Source: an uncultured Clostridia bacterium
GTDB taxonomy: Bacteria > Bacillota > Clostridia > Lachnospirales > Anaerotignaceae
Length of the DNA: 64,000 nucleotides
Assembly: GCA_910587735.1 (NCBI GenBank)
Contig: CAJUNT010000004.1
Coordinates: forward strand, 62,001-126,000
Direction: 5' to 3'
The notes beneath the pieces are model-generated. The model made no database searches. It was not told where the DNA came from and was given only the letters and a program-made list of their open reading frames with translations. Each line of letters begins with the position of its first letter. Position 1 is the stretch's first letter. Below, in pieces: positions 35,985 through 45,165 of this stretch. The position numbers were made by a program, and so were the translations under genes.

Positions 35985-38102
35985 TTACATACTTTTCCTT
36001 TCTGAAATTTCAGCCATTTTAGCGTCATTTAGTCTTGTATCGCCCTTTACTCTGGAATAGGATAAATAGCCGTTCATTCTGTCAATTTTAGTTAAATTTC
36101 TACTACCGCATTTTGGGCAAACGTCCATTTCTAATTCTTGATGTCCGCAGTCATCACAATAGGCAAGTGAAAGATTGACACCTTCATAAAATCCCATATC
36201 CATAGCACGACGTACTAATGAGCGAATGGCATCTATATTATAATCAATAGGATATTTTACATATTGTATTTTACCTCCATTTGATAAATTCCAAAAACGA
36301 TGTTCTAAATTTTGTTTTTGTATAGGTGAAATATTTTCTGTAACATGGCAATGGAATCCATTGCTAACATATTCTCTATCAGAAACATTTTCTATAATAC
36401 CATATTTTTTACGAAATTGTGTTACTTGTAAACCACAAAGATTTTCTGCTGGTGTAGCATAAATGGCATATAAATGCCCATCTTCTTTTTTGTATTCTTC
36501 CACTTTTTTGTTGATATAAGTTAATACATCTAATGCAAATTGTCCATCTTGTACAAGAGATTTTCCATTGTGAAGTTGTTGTAATTCATTTAATGCAGTA
36601 ATGCCGAATGATGCAGTTGCTGTTTTCATAATGGGTTTAATTTTATCGTGTATACCCAAATGTCCTCCATAAAAACCGCCTTCACAATAAGCAAGTGGGT
36701 TAGTAGATGCTCTCATTTCTCCTAAATAAGCATATGTTCTAATATGTAATTGACGAATTAAATTCAAGTAATAATCTAATACCTCATAAAAGTCTTTACT
36801 TTCTTGTTTTGCTTTGGCGTAAATCATGGGTAAATGCAAACTGACAACACCTATGTTCCATCTGCCTACAAATACAGGTTTATCATTTTCATCAGCAGGA
36901 TTCATACCGCCTCTTTCATACCAAGGAGAAAGAAATGCTCTGCACCCCATAGGGCTTATAATTTCACCATATTTTTTATATATTCCAGAAACATAACCCT
37001 CTCCTGTTAAACTCAGCCAATCAGGATACATTGTTTTACTAGAGCATTGTATTCCTGCTTCAAAAACATCTTCTAAAGGCTTACCAACGCCATGTAAATT
37101 TTCATCATATAAAAATACAATTTTAGGGAAAAGAACAGGCTTTTTACAGTCTTTTTTACCTTGTCCATTTTTACGAACATTCAGCATAGTGATAGATGCC
37201 ATTTTTGCAAAACGTCCTGTACCTGTACCCATTGTCATAGTAATAAAAGGATAATCTCCTCTACTAGATGCTACAGTATTAAATTTATATTCCCAACCTT
37301 GAAATCCTTGTTCAAAATCTATAAGAACATCTTTTACAGATTCTTGTTCTGCTCTTTCTGGTGTCAATCCTAATTCAACATATCTATCATAAAATTTTTT
37401 ATAGCTTTTTTCTGCAAAAGGCTCTAATAATAAATCAACAGAAGGTACTGTAAAACCGCCATATTGCTGGCTTGCAGCACTCAATACAATATCTCCTATT
37501 ACATCAAAAGCAACATTTAATGTTTTTGGTTCATTATACCAAAGATTGCCCATTTCAAAGCCACCTGTCAAAACGCTTTTAACGTCAAACAGACAGCAAT
37601 TCATAGTATCCCTTCTTGCAGACATATCATGTATATAAATATAACCATCTCTGCACGCTTGTAATTCTTCTGTTGTCATAAAAAATTTTTGATATAATTC
37701 TTTATTTAATTGATTGAATATTAAACTTCTTTTTGTGGAAACAAGCGCACTATCTGTATTACTGTTTTCTTTATCTCCTATATACATAATAGACTGACTT
37801 TTTTTATAAACTTCATCAAGCATTTGAACAAAATCTTGTTTATAATTACGATAGTCCCTATAACTTTTTGCTACGGCTGCATTTGTTGCCTCTAAAGCAC
37901 CTTCTACAATATTATGCATTTCACTAATGTGAATTCCTTCTTTACCAAGAGAAGCAGCTTTTTTTTCTACAAAGTCGCATATAAAATTTAAGTCATCTTC
38001 TGTAAATTTTACAAGTGCTCTGTAAGCAGATTTATTCACAGCTACAATTACTTTTTGTACATTAAATTTTTCTTTTGTGTTATCTTTTTTTATGACATAC
38101 AT
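35985..38102 (-). CDS. nrdD: Anaerobic (class III) ribonucleoside-triphosphate reductase
   Basis: Makes deoxyribonucleotides without oxygen by a glycyl radical mechanism. The 705-residue protein starts at the ATG at 38102 after GGGGGT; residues about 1-90 are the ATP-cone regulatory domain (MYVIKKDNTKEKFNVQKVIV). The barrel follows (MNCCLFDVKSVLTGGFEMGN, TMGTGTGRFAKMASITML). The C-terminal zinc site is CDDCGHQ...CPKCGS, and the glycyl-radical site is in RMNGYLSYSRV, the Gly near residue 678. Length ordinary. Candidate NrdR boxes lie in the promoter. Confidence 0.97.
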   Translation of the reverse strand: MYVIKKDNTKEKFNVQKVIVAVNKSAYRALVKFTEDDLNFICDFVEKKAASLGKEGIHISEMHNIVEGALEATNAAVAKSYRDYRNYKQDFVQMLDEVYKKSQSIMYIGDKENSNTDSALVSTKRSLIFNQLNKELYQKFFMTTEELQACRDGYIYIHDMSARRDTMNCCLFDVKSVLTGGFEMGNLWYNEPKTLNVAFDVIGDIVLSAASQQYGGFTVPSVDLLLEPFAEKSYKKFYDRYVELGLTPERAEQESVKDVLIDFEQGFQGWEYKFNTVASSRGDYPFITMTMGTGTGRFAKMASITMLNVRKNGQGKKDCKKPVLFPKIVFLYDENLHGVGKPLEDVFEAGIQCSSKTMYPDWLSLTGEGYVSGIYKKYGEIISPMGCRAFLSPWYERGGMNPADENDKPVFVGRWNIGVVSLHLPMIYAKAKQESKDFYEVLDYYLNLIRQLHIRTYAYLGEMRASTNPLAYCEGGFYGGHLGIHDKIKPIMKTATASFGITALNELQQLHNGKSLVQDGQFALDVLTYINKKVEEYKKEDGHLYAIYATPAENLCGLQVTQFRKKYGIIENVSDREYVSNGFHCHVTENISPIQKQNLEHRFWNLSNGGKIQYVKYPIDYNIDAIRSLVRRAMDMGFYEGVNLSLAYCDDCGHQELEMDVCPKCGSRNLTKIDRMNGYLSYSRVKGDTRLNDAKMAEISERKSM

Positions 38103-38157
38103 AGTATGACGACCCCCTTTATAGCTAAATTGACCATTGTATTTATTTTTGAACAAA

Positions 38158-38215
38158 ACACAATATCAAGTATTCTTTGAGATATAACAATACCATATAT
38201 TGTATAAATGTGCAA
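38158..38215 (-). promoter_or_regulatory. nrdD promoter with two candidate NrdR boxes
   Basis: Two 16-bp sites close to the NrdR consensus ACAxWATATAT: ACACAATATCAAGTAT at 38158-38173 and ATACCATATATTGTAT at 38190-38205, spaced 32 bp start to start, the three-turn spacing known for NrdR. On the minus strand a possible promoter is -35 TTGCAC (38210-38215), 17-nt spacer, weak -10 TATTGT (38187-38192), so the upstream box overlaps it. NrdR is the ATP/dATP-sensing repressor of nrd operons. Confidence 0.55.
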
Positions 38216-38393
38216 TAGAGAACAAAAAGCAAAATTTTTTTAAAATTTCCAAATAGCTTGTAAAATGAACAAAAATAACACAAAAATTTTTTGAAAATAT
38301 ATTATATAATAATTTGTTTTGTAGCAGTAATTAGTATGCTATGTCATGCAATGAAAAATATATTGTTATTTGTTGAATTGTATAAAAAACATA

Positions 38394-39884
38394 CTATTTT
38401 GCAAAACCAAGTGTAGCATGAACTGCTTTATGCCAGCCTTTTAAATTTTTTTGACGCACTTCTTCAGTTATAGTACTATAAAAGGATTTTTCTATACTGC
38501 AATTTTGACTGATATCTTTTTTGTCATTCCAATAACCTACATAAAGCCCAGCAAGATATGCTGCTCCTAATGCTGTTGTTTCAATGCAAACAGGACGCTC
38601 AATAGGTACTCCTATGATATCAGATTGAAACTGCATAATAAAATCATTGGCACAAGCACCACCATCTACTCTTAAACATTTTAATGCAATATTAGAATCT
38701 TCTTCCATAGCTTTTAAAACGTCATATGTTTGATAAGCAAGAGATTCCAATGTTGCACGTATAATATGTTTATAATTGACTCCTGCTGTCAGCCCAATAA
38801 TTGTGCCCCTTGCATAAGCGTCCCAATGAGGCGCACCCAATCCAGCAAAAGCAGGCACCATATATACACCATTATTATCAGGCACTTGTTCTGCTATTTT
38901 TTGTGTTTCTGATGCTGTTTGAATCATGTGTAATTCATCTCTTAACCATTGTATTGCTGCACCTGCTGTAAATACAGAGCCTTCTAAGGCATATGTGATT
39001 TGATTGTCTATACCCCACGCAATGGTTGTTAAAAGCCCATGTGTAGAAAAAACAGGTTTGTTTCCTGTATTCATTAAAAGAAAACAGCCTGTACCATATG
39101 TGTTTTTAGCACTGCCAGCAGTAAAACAGTTTTGTCCAAACAATGCAGATTGTTGGTCACCTGCAACGCCCGTAATGGGTATTTCTCCCCCGAATATAGA
39201 TTTATGTGTGTTTCCAAAATGAAAACTGGAAGGGTGGACAGCTGGCAGTATTGCTTTTGGTATTTCCAATTCTTTTAATATATCAGTATCCCACTGCAAT
39301 GTATTAATATTAAAAAGCATAGTACGAGAAGCATTGGAATAATCTGTGGCATGAACAGCACCTTTTGTTAATTTCCATATTAGCCATGTATCTGTTGTAC
39401 CAAATAATAAATCACCTTTTTCTGCTTTTTGTTTTGCATGAGGCACATTTTGAAGTATCCAATGTATTTTTGTAGCAGAAAAATAAGAATCAATTAAAAG
39501 CCCTGTTTTTTTACGAAATGTATCAGCTAAGCCCTTTTTTATAAGACTATCGCAATAATCAGCAGTACGACGGCATTGCCATACAATAGCAGGATAAATT
39601 GGTTCACCTGTATTTTTGTCCCATATTACTGTTGTTTCTCTTTGATTTGTAATACCAATAGCAGAAATATTTTTATAGTCTGCACCAATTTGCTGGAGTG
39701 CCTTTTGAGCGGATTCTAATTGTGTTTGCCATATTTCATTAGGGTTATGTTCTACCCAGCCAGCTTTAGGATAATACTGCTTATATTCTTTTTGTGCCAT
39801 ACTGACGATTGTACCTTGTTTATTAAATAATATACAGCGACAGCTTGTTGTACCTTGGTCTAAGGCAATAATATATTTTTCCAT
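38394..39884 (-). CDS. glpK: Glycerol kinase
   Basis: Phosphorylates glycerol to sn-glycerol 3-phosphate. The 496-residue protein has the FGGY-family N-terminus YIIALDQGTTSCRCILFNK, NQRETTVIW, SNASRTMLFNI, GVAGDQQSALFGQ, the ATP-binding GSVFTAGAAIQWLRD and LGAPHWDAYARGTIIGLT, and the C-terminal RVDGGACANDFIMQFQSDI. Length is exactly typical. Start after AAAGGAAAATCTATAT. No glpF or glpD beside it; monocistronic upstream of the MBL gene. Confidence 0.97.
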   Translation of the reverse strand: MEKYIIALDQGTTSCRCILFNKQGTIVSMAQKEYKQYYPKAGWVEHNPNEIWQTQLESAQKALQQIGADYKNISAIGITNQRETTVIWDKNTGEPIYPAIVWQCRRTADYCDSLIKKGLADTFRKKTGLLIDSYFSATKIHWILQNVPHAKQKAEKGDLLFGTTDTWLIWKLTKGAVHATDYSNASRTMLFNINTLQWDTDILKELEIPKAILPAVHPSSFHFGNTHKSIFGGEIPITGVAGDQQSALFGQNCFTAGSAKNTYGTGCFLLMNTGNKPVFSTHGLLTTIAWGIDNQITYALEGSVFTAGAAIQWLRDELHMIQTASETQKIAEQVPDNNGVYMVPAFAGLGAPHWDAYARGTIIGLTAGVNYKHIIRATLESLAYQTYDVLKAMEEDSNIALKCLRVDGGACANDFIMQFQSDIIGVPIERPVCIETTALGAAYLAGLYVGYWNDKKDISQNCSIEKSFYSTITEEVRQKNLKGWHKAVHATLGFAK

Positions 39885-39938
39885 ATATAGATTTTCCTTT
39901 CTATGGTGTTTAATGAAAAGAAATAAAGTTGATAATTT

Positions 39939-39972
39939 AAAACGTCGTTATACAATAGGATAACGACGTTTT
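39939..39972 (-). terminator. Terminator of the nfn-to-MBL gene run
   Basis: AAAACGTCGTTAT (39939-39951) pairs perfectly with ATAACGACGTTTT (39960-39972), 13 bp, loop 8 nt, just after the stop of the MBL gene at 39986. Confidence 0.8.
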
Positions 39973-39985
39973 GACAGAAATAATA

Positions 39986-40594
39986 TTACATAAAAGGATT
40001 TGTTTTTCTTTCGTATTCCAATGTGGTAGCAGGACCATGCCCAGGATATACGACATAATCACCCTCTAAATTTTTTAATCTTTTTAATGACTGCATCATT
40101 GCAGCAGTATCACCAGTAGGAAAATCCATTCTACCGCAAGAACCTAAAAATAATGTATCTCCTGATAATATGGATTTTTCTATGAAAAAGCATATACTGC
40201 CCGCTGTATGTCCAGGAGTTTCTATTACTTTGAATTGTAAATCACCTACCTGTATTGTATCACCTTCTTTTACTAAAACATCTGCGGTAATACTTAAAGG
40301 CTTATATGACATATTAGAGGCATTTAATGCAGGGTCAGCTAATAAGGGTGCTTCTTTTTCACAAGCACAAACAATACAACCATATTTCTCTTTAACATCT
40401 TCTACTGCACCAATATGGTCAAAATGTCCATGTGTAAGCAGTATATGAGTTGGTTTTAATCCGTTTTCATCAATATATTGATAAAGTGGCTGTGTATTGC
40501 CATCACAGTCTACAATGGCACAAGTACCCTTTTCGTCAGATACAACATAACAGTTTGTACCAATATAGCCCATTTCCAATGTTTTAATTGTCAT
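39986..40594 (-). CDS. MBL-fold metallo-hydrolase (glyoxalase II-like)
   Basis: 202 residues with full metal-binding set: LTHGHFDHIGAV (HxHxDH), ETPGHTAGSICFF, LSGDTLFLGSCGRMDFPTG and VVYPGHGPATT. This short glyoxalase II-like group is widespread in Clostridia; the reaction may be thioester hydrolysis, not shown. Shine-Dalgarno AAGGAGGAAGCAATTA. It follows the flavoprotein gene by 18 bp, so co-transcribed. Confidence 0.9.
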   Translation of the reverse strand: MTIKTLEMGYIGTNCYVVSDEKGTCAIVDCDGNTQPLYQYIDENGLKPTHILLTHGHFDHIGAVEDVKEKYGCIVCACEKEAPLLADPALNASNMSYKPLSITADVLVKEGDTIQVGDLQFKVIETPGHTAGSICFFIEKSILSGDTLFLGSCGRMDFPTGDTAAMMQSLKRLKNLEGDYVVYPGHGPATTLEYERKTNPFM

Positions 40595-40612
40595 TAATTG
40601 CTTCCTCCTTAT

Positions 40613-41083
40613 TTAGTGTATTGTATTTTTTTTTGCTGTAATTTCATTTACAGTTAATTTTAACAAAGTAGTTGCTTTGATTCTTTCAGGCTGAAAATCT
40701 AAATCTTTTTGTGTATATTGTTTCATAATAGCAGTGAATGCTTGTATTTTTTGTTCTTCTGTTATTTTTTCCAAAAATCCTGTACCACATACACTTTCAT
40801 ATGCCATAGTATAATCGCATGCCTTTTCTCCCTCTATGAGTTTGTGGCTACAGTCCATTTCAAATGCGACAGCATTATTTTTTTGCAACAGTTCCATTTT
40901 TTTGCCAGCATTTGCTCCATGAAAATAAAATGTAAATACACCATTTTCAAATGCTACGCCAAAATTTAAAGGTACAATGTAAGGGAATTTTTTATCAAAA
41001 AATGCAATACGACAGACATCACACTTTTTAATGATATCAAATATTTCTTCAGGTTGTGTTACTTCTCTGTCTTTTCTTCTCAT
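40613..41083 (-). CDS. Pyridoxamine 5'-phosphate oxidase-like (NimA-type) flavoprotein
   Basis: 156 residues of the split-barrel FMN-binding fold: N-terminal MRRKDREVTQPEEIFDIIKK, CRIAFFDKKFPYIVPLNFGV, FYFHGANAGKKMELL and FEMDCSHKLI. It most resembles the NimA-like 5-nitroimidazole reductase group, common in anaerobes and usually of unknown physiological role. Lies between nfnB and an MBL hydrolase on the same strand. Confidence 0.85.
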   Translation of the reverse strand: MRRKDREVTQPEEIFDIIKKCDVCRIAFFDKKFPYIVPLNFGVAFENGVFTFYFHGANAGKKMELLQKNNAVAFEMDCSHKLIEGEKACDYTMAYESVCGTGFLEKITEEQKIQAFTAIMKQYTQKDLDFQPERIKATTLLKLTVNEITAKKNTIH

Positions 41084-41114
41084 TATTGTTTTCCTTTCTA
41101 TAAAAAGAATGTGA

Positions 41115-42509
41115 TTATTTTTGTTTTAAATAGTCATCAATGGATTCAGCTGCTTTTTTGCCTGCGCCCATGGCAAGAATGACAGTAGCAGCACCAGTAA
41201 CAGCATCACCGCCTGCATAAATACCTTGTCTTGTTGTTTCGTTAGTATCTTCATTTACAATCAAACAGCCTTTTTTATTTGTTTCTAATCCCTTTGTAGT
41301 ACTTCTAATTAAAGGATTAGGAGAAGTACCAATTGACATAACAACCGTATCAACATCTAAAACGAAATTAGAACCTTCAACAGCGACTGGTCTTCTTCTG
41401 CCACTAGCATCAGGTTCTCCTAATTCCATTATTTGACATTCTATACCAGCAACTTTTCCATTACCATCATTTAATATTTTTACAGGATTTGTTAATATAC
41501 GAAATTCAATACCTTCTTCTTTGGCATGATGTATTTCTTCTAAACGTGCGGGCATTTCTGTTTCAGAACGACGATATACAATATAAACTTGTTCTGCACC
41601 CAATCTCTTAGCACATCTTGCGGCGTCCATAGCAACATTGCCTCCACCTACAACAGCAACTGCTTTGCTTTTTTTGATAGGTGTGTCATATTCTTCTATG
41701 TAAGATTTCATTAAATTGATACGTGTTAAATATTCATTTGCAGAATATACGCCTACGAGTGCCTCTCCCTCTATACCCATAAAAGAAGGCAATCCTGCAC
41801 CAGAGCCAACAAAAACAGCATCAAAATCCATATCTTCCATTAATTCATCAATAGAAAGCACTTTACCGATTACCATATTTGTCATAATATTGACACCTAA
41901 AGCAGAAAGTTTATCAATTTCTTTTTGCACAATAGATTTTGGTAATCTGAATTCAGGGATACCATATACTAATACACCACCTGCTGTATGGAATGCTTCG
42001 AATATTGTAACATCATAACCTAATTTTGCTAAATCTCCCGCACAAGCAAGCCCAGAAGGTCCAGAACCAATTACAGCAACTTTTTTACCATTAGATACAG
42101 GTTTTTGAGGCATATCATCACCATGATTCTGCATATACCAATCTGCTACAAATCTTTCTAATCTACCTATTGCAACGGGTTCTCCCTTTATTCCTCTCAC
42201 GCATTTTGATTCACATTGGCTTTCTTGAGGGCAAACTCTACCACATATAGCAGGCAAAGCGTTTGTATCTGTAATAACTTGATATGCTTCTAAAAAATTA
42301 CCTTTTGCTACTTCTGCAATAAATTCAGGTATTCTGACATGAACAGGACAGCCAGAAATACAAGGTTTGTTTTTACAATTTAAACAACGCTGTGCTTCTT
42401 CCACTGCCATTTCTTCTGTATAGCCAAGTGCAACCTCTTTAAAATTTTTATTTCTAATGTCTGGAGCTTGTTCAGGCATTTTTAATTTTTCTGTATTCAT
42501 ATTAGGCAT
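41115..42509 (-). CDS. nfnB: NfnB-type subunit (NADPH/glutamate synthase small-chain family)
   Basis: About 464 residues. An N-terminal ferredoxin-like region with eight Cys (CLNCKNKPCISGCPV; CGRVCPQESQCESKC) for two [4Fe-4S] clusters is followed by an FAD domain (VAVIGSGPSGLACAGDLAKL) and an NADPH domain (VAVVGGGNVAMDAARCAKRL). Paired with the FNR-like subunit upstream it makes NfnAB, which bifurcates electrons between NADPH, NADH and ferredoxin; the gene is often mislabelled gltA. No glutamate synthase large chain is in the window. The ATG at 42509 is 9 nt from AAGGAG; the ATG at 42518 touches it. Confidence 0.9.
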   Translation of the reverse strand: MPNMNTEKLKMPEQAPDIRNKNFKEVALGYTEEMAVEEAQRCLNCKNKPCISGCPVHVRIPEFIAEVAKGNFLEAYQVITDTNALPAICGRVCPQESQCESKCVRGIKGEPVAIGRLERFVADWYMQNHGDDMPQKPVSNGKKVAVIGSGPSGLACAGDLAKLGYDVTIFEAFHTAGGVLVYGIPEFRLPKSIVQKEIDKLSALGVNIMTNMVIGKVLSIDELMEDMDFDAVFVGSGAGLPSFMGIEGEALVGVYSANEYLTRINLMKSYIEEYDTPIKKSKAVAVVGGGNVAMDAARCAKRLGAEQVYIVYRRSETEMPARLEEIHHAKEEGIEFRILTNPVKILNDGNGKVAGIECQIMELGEPDASGRRRPVAVEGSNFVLDVDTVVMSIGTSPNPLIRSTTKGLETNKKGCLIVNEDTNETTRQGIYAGGDAVTGAATVILAMGAGKKAAESIDDYLKQK

Positions 42510-42570
42510 ATTAAACATCTCCTTATTGATTATTAAATAATATCAAACAAAAAATATTTGAAATGAATTT

Positions 42571-43416
42571 TTAATGTTTTTTCTCACCTGTTAAGCGACA
42601 AATATGTGTTTGTGCTTCTTCAGTTTCTCTTTCTTTATATATAGAATTTCTATTCATCAATTCATCAAAATCTACTTCATGTCCATCAAAATCAGGACCA
42701 TCTACACAAGCAAATTTAATTTTTCCGCCTACTGTTACACGACAGCCACCACACATACCTGTGCCATCAATCATAATAGGATTTAAGCTAACAATGGTTT
42801 TTATGCCATAAGGTTTTGTTGTCATACTGACAAATTTCATCATAGGAATAGGACCAATAGCGATAACAGCATCATATTGGTTTCCCGCATCTATCAATGA
42901 TTTTAATTTATCTGTAACAAATCCTTTTTCACCATAAGAACCATCATCTGTTGTTAAATAATAATTGCTCGAAACGGCTTTCATTTCTTTTTCTAATATT
43001 ACAATGTCTTTGTTTCTAAAGCCTACAATAACATCTACTTCTGCACCCAATTCATGGAGTGCTTTTGCTTGAGGGTAGGCGATTGCACAACCTACACCGC
43101 CACCAATTACAGCAACTTTTTTAAAGTTTTCATAATCTGTAGCAACACCAAGAGGACCTACAAAATCAGCAATGGTATCTCCCTCTTGTTTTGCCCCCAA
43201 TAATTTTGTAGATAATCCCACTTTTTGAAATATAACGCTAACAGTACCTTTTTCTCTGTTATAATCTGCAATGGTTAGAGGTACTCTTTCACTGTATTCA
43301 TCTACTCTAAATATAATAAACTGTCCTGCTTTTGCCTTTTTTGCAATAAAGGGTGCTTCTATTTCAAGCATTGTTACAGCATCGTTCAACTCTTTTTTTG
43401 AAACAATTTTAAACAT
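42571..43416 (-). CDS. nfnA: NfnA-type subunit (ferredoxin-NADP reductase-like)
   Basis: 281 residues: an FAD-binding barrel (FIIFRVDEYSERVPLTIADY), an NAD-binding domain (VAVIGGGVGCAIAYPQAKAL), and a C-terminal [2Fe-2S] site with GTGMCGGCRVTVGG and later FACVDGPDFDGHEVDFDEL. This is the usual NfnA/SudB layout. It is the first gene of the operon and precedes nfnB by 61 bp. Related to PyrK/HydG-type subunits, but the partner gene makes NfnAB the best reading. Confidence 0.9.
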   Translation of the reverse strand: MFKIVSKKELNDAVTMLEIEAPFIAKKAKAGQFIIFRVDEYSERVPLTIADYNREKGTVSVIFQKVGLSTKLLGAKQEGDTIADFVGPLGVATDYENFKKVAVIGGGVGCAIAYPQAKALHELGAEVDVIVGFRNKDIVILEKEMKAVSSNYYLTTDDGSYGEKGFVTDKLKSLIDAGNQYDAVIAIGPIPMMKFVSMTTKPYGIKTIVSLNPIMIDGTGMCGGCRVTVGGKIKFACVDGPDFDGHEVDFDELMNRNSIYKERETEEAQTHICRLTGEKKH

Positions 43417-43485
43417 AAATACCCATCTCCTTTTTTTATTAAAACATTGATTATATGTGTTGTTTTTTGAAAGAAATTTGTTACA

Positions 43486-43513
43486 ATTATACCATAAACA
43501 TGATATTTATCAA
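43486..43513 (-). promoter_or_regulatory. Promoter for nfnAB
   Basis: Minus strand: -35 TTGATA (43508-43513), 16-nt spacer, -10 TATAAT (43486-43491), about 70 bp before nfnA. Confidence 0.55.
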
Positions 43514-43651
43514 CTGTCAAATCATATGAAAGAAATGACAATGTAATAAAGTTGTTTGACAATCATGCAAATTTGTAAAAAAATGAAATAGAAACAAAGT
43601 ATAAAAATTAGTGTATATTGCTATAAATAAAGTTTTAGGAGGAATTATCAT

Positions 43652-44440
43652 TTGAATTATACATTAGAAGATTTCAAAAATATTATAAAGCGTTTGCGCA
43701 GTGAAAATGGTTGTCCTTGGGACAAAGTACAGACACATAAAACATTGAAAGAAGCTATGATTGAGGAGGCTTATGAAGTTGTAGAGGCAATCAATAAAAA
43801 TAATATAGAAAATTTAAAAGAAGAATTGGGAGATGTGCTTTTACAAGTAGTTTTTCATTCTCAAATAGAACAGGAAAAAGGGAATTTTGAATTATCAGAT
43901 GTTATAAATGGCATCAGCCAAAAAATGATATACAGACACCCTCACATATTTGGAGAGCAAAAAGCAGATACAGCAGATAAAGTTTTACAAAACTGGGAGG
44001 AATTAAAGAAAAAAGAAAAAAATTATAAAACACAAACAGAAGTTATGAAAAATATACCAGACGCATTACCAGCATTAACAAAGGCAAAAAAAGTGCAAAA
44101 AAAAGCAAGAGATGTTGGTTTTGACTTTACAGATGTGAAGCAAGCACTTCAAAAAGTACATGAAGAATTGTATGAGTTGGAGGAAACATTAGAACAATCT
44201 CAGCAAAAACAAGAGGAGGAATTAGGTGATTTATTGTTTGCAGTAGTAAATGTTTCGAGATTTTTACAATTAAATCCAGAGTTTGCCTTGACAAAAGCTA
44301 TTAAAAAGTTTATAAATAGATTTGAGTGTGTCGAGCAAATCGCTCTGATGGACAAAAGAAGTCTTTCTGACATGACTCTGGAGGAGTTGGAACTGTTCTG
44401 GGTGCAGGCAAAGCACAGCGAAAGTCCAACAGAAGAATAA
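43652..44440 (+). CDS. mazG: Nucleoside triphosphate pyrophosphohydrolase MazG
   Basis: Hydrolyses NTPs/dNTPs to NMP and PPi, a house-cleaning role. 262 residues with two MazG repeats: first LRSENGCPWDKVQTHKTLKE, EEAYEVVEAINK, LKEELGDVLLQVVFHSQ; second ARDVGFDFTDVKQALQKVHE, EEELGDLLFAVVNVSRFL. It is the MazG-only form, lacking the N-terminal methylase-like domain of Bacillus YabN. Starts with TTG at 43652, 8-10 nt after AGGAGGAATT. First gene of the block through divIC. Confidence 0.95.
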   Translation: MNYTLEDFKNIIKRLRSENGCPWDKVQTHKTLKEAMIEEAYEVVEAINKNNIENLKEELGDVLLQVVFHSQIEQEKGNFELSDVINGISQKMIYRHPHIFGEQKADTADKVLQNWEELKKKEKNYKTQTEVMKNIPDALPALTKAKKVQKKARDVGFDFTDVKQALQKVHEELYELEETLEQSQQKQEEELGDLLFAVVNVSRFLQLNPEFALTKAIKKFINRFECVEQIALMDKRSLSDMTLEELELFWVQAKHSESPTEE

Positions 44441-44463
44441 CTTTTTTACAAGGAGGACAAAAT

Positions 44464-44739
44464 ATGAATAAATCCGATTTAGTTGCAGCAATGGCTGAAA
44501 AAGCAGAAATGAGTAAAAAAGATGCTGAAAAGGCATTAAAAGCATTTGAGGAAGTTGTTACAAACGAATTAGCAAGCAATGGTAAAGTACAATTAGTTGG
44601 TTTTGGTACATTTGATGTAGCAGAAAGAGCAGCAAGAGAAGGAAGAAACCCTCAAACAGGTGAAGCAATGCCTATTCCAGCATCAAAAGCACCAAGATTT
44701 AAAGCAGGTAAAGCACTAAAAGATGCAATTAACAAATAA
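44464..44739 (+). CDS. hup: DNA-binding protein HU
   Basis: 91-residue nucleoid protein. Motifs MNKSDLVAAMAEKAEMSKKD, LVGFGTFDVAERAAREGRNP, and GEAMPIPASKAPRFKAGKAL mark the beta-arms and the Pro that intercalates into DNA. Excellent Shine-Dalgarno AAGGAGGACAAAAT. It lies between mazG and rqcP, a clostridial order different from Bacillus. Followed by a terminator hairpin. Confidence 0.97.
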   Translation: MNKSDLVAAMAEKAEMSKKDAEKALKAFEEVVTNELASNGKVQLVGFGTFDVAERAAREGRNPQTGEAMPIPASKAPRFKAGKALKDAINK

Positions 44740-44758
44740 TAAAAACATAGTACATTTT

Positions 44759-44797
44759 AAAATCTACACAAATCTAAGATATGTGTAGATTTTTTTA
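44759..44797 (+). terminator. Terminator/attenuator after hup
   Basis: AAAATCTACACA (44759-44770) pairs perfectly with TGTGTAGATTTT (44782-44793), then T-run. Likely reduces readthrough from the abundant hup transcript into rqcP. Confidence 0.8.
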
Positions 44798-44833
44798 TCA
44801 GTATTATGCGATGAGAACAAAGAGGTGAAATAT

Positions 44834-45073
44834 ATGCGTGTAGATAAATTTTTAAAAATATCTCGTATCATCAAAAGAAGAACAATAGCAAATGAAGCGT
44901 GTGACGCAGGACGTGTCAGTATAAACGGCAAAGTAGTAAAAGCAGGTGCTGATGTAAAAGTGGGTGATGTAATAGAAATTAAATTTGGCAATCATATAAC
45001 CAAAATAGAAGTATTGAATATAAATGAATCTGCTAAAAAAGAAGATGCTGCTGCTATGTATAAAAGTTTATAA
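44834..45073 (+). CDS. rqcP: RqcP-like S4-domain RNA-binding protein
   Basis: 79 residues, essentially one S4 domain (MRVDKFLKISRIIKRRTIAN, EACDAGRVSINGKVVKAGAD, VKVGDVIEIKFG). In Bacillus the equivalent YabO/RqcP works with RqcH on the large ribosomal subunit to add C-terminal alanine tails to stalled chains. The ATG at 44834 follows AGAGGTGAAATAT; the earlier GTG overlaps this ribosome site. Order mazG-(hup)-rqcP-yabP-yabQ-divIC matches Bacillus. Confidence 0.92.
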   Translation: MRVDKFLKISRIIKRRTIANEACDAGRVSINGKVVKAGADVKVGDVIEIKFGNHITKIEVLNINESAKKEDAAAMYKSL

Positions 45074-45092
45074 TATTGTTCTGAAAATAAAA

Positions 45093-45150
45093 TGCTGTCC
45101 ATATATTATAATAAACAAAAAAATTTGTTTTTGGACAGTATTTTTATTTT
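45093..45150 (+). terminator. Hairpin between rqcP and yabP
   Basis: CTGTCC (45095-45100) pairs with GGACAG (45133-45138), with an inner AAACAAA/TTTGTTT stem, then a T-rich tail ending at the yabP ribosome site. It would separate housekeeping rqcP from the sporulation genes. Confidence 0.65.
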
Positions 45151-45165
45151 TGGGAGGGAATGAAT

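Noticed and set aside
43556..43600. TTGACA at 43556 as the mazG promoter
   Set aside because: No acceptable -10 within 16-18 nt; the next TATAAA is 38 nt away.
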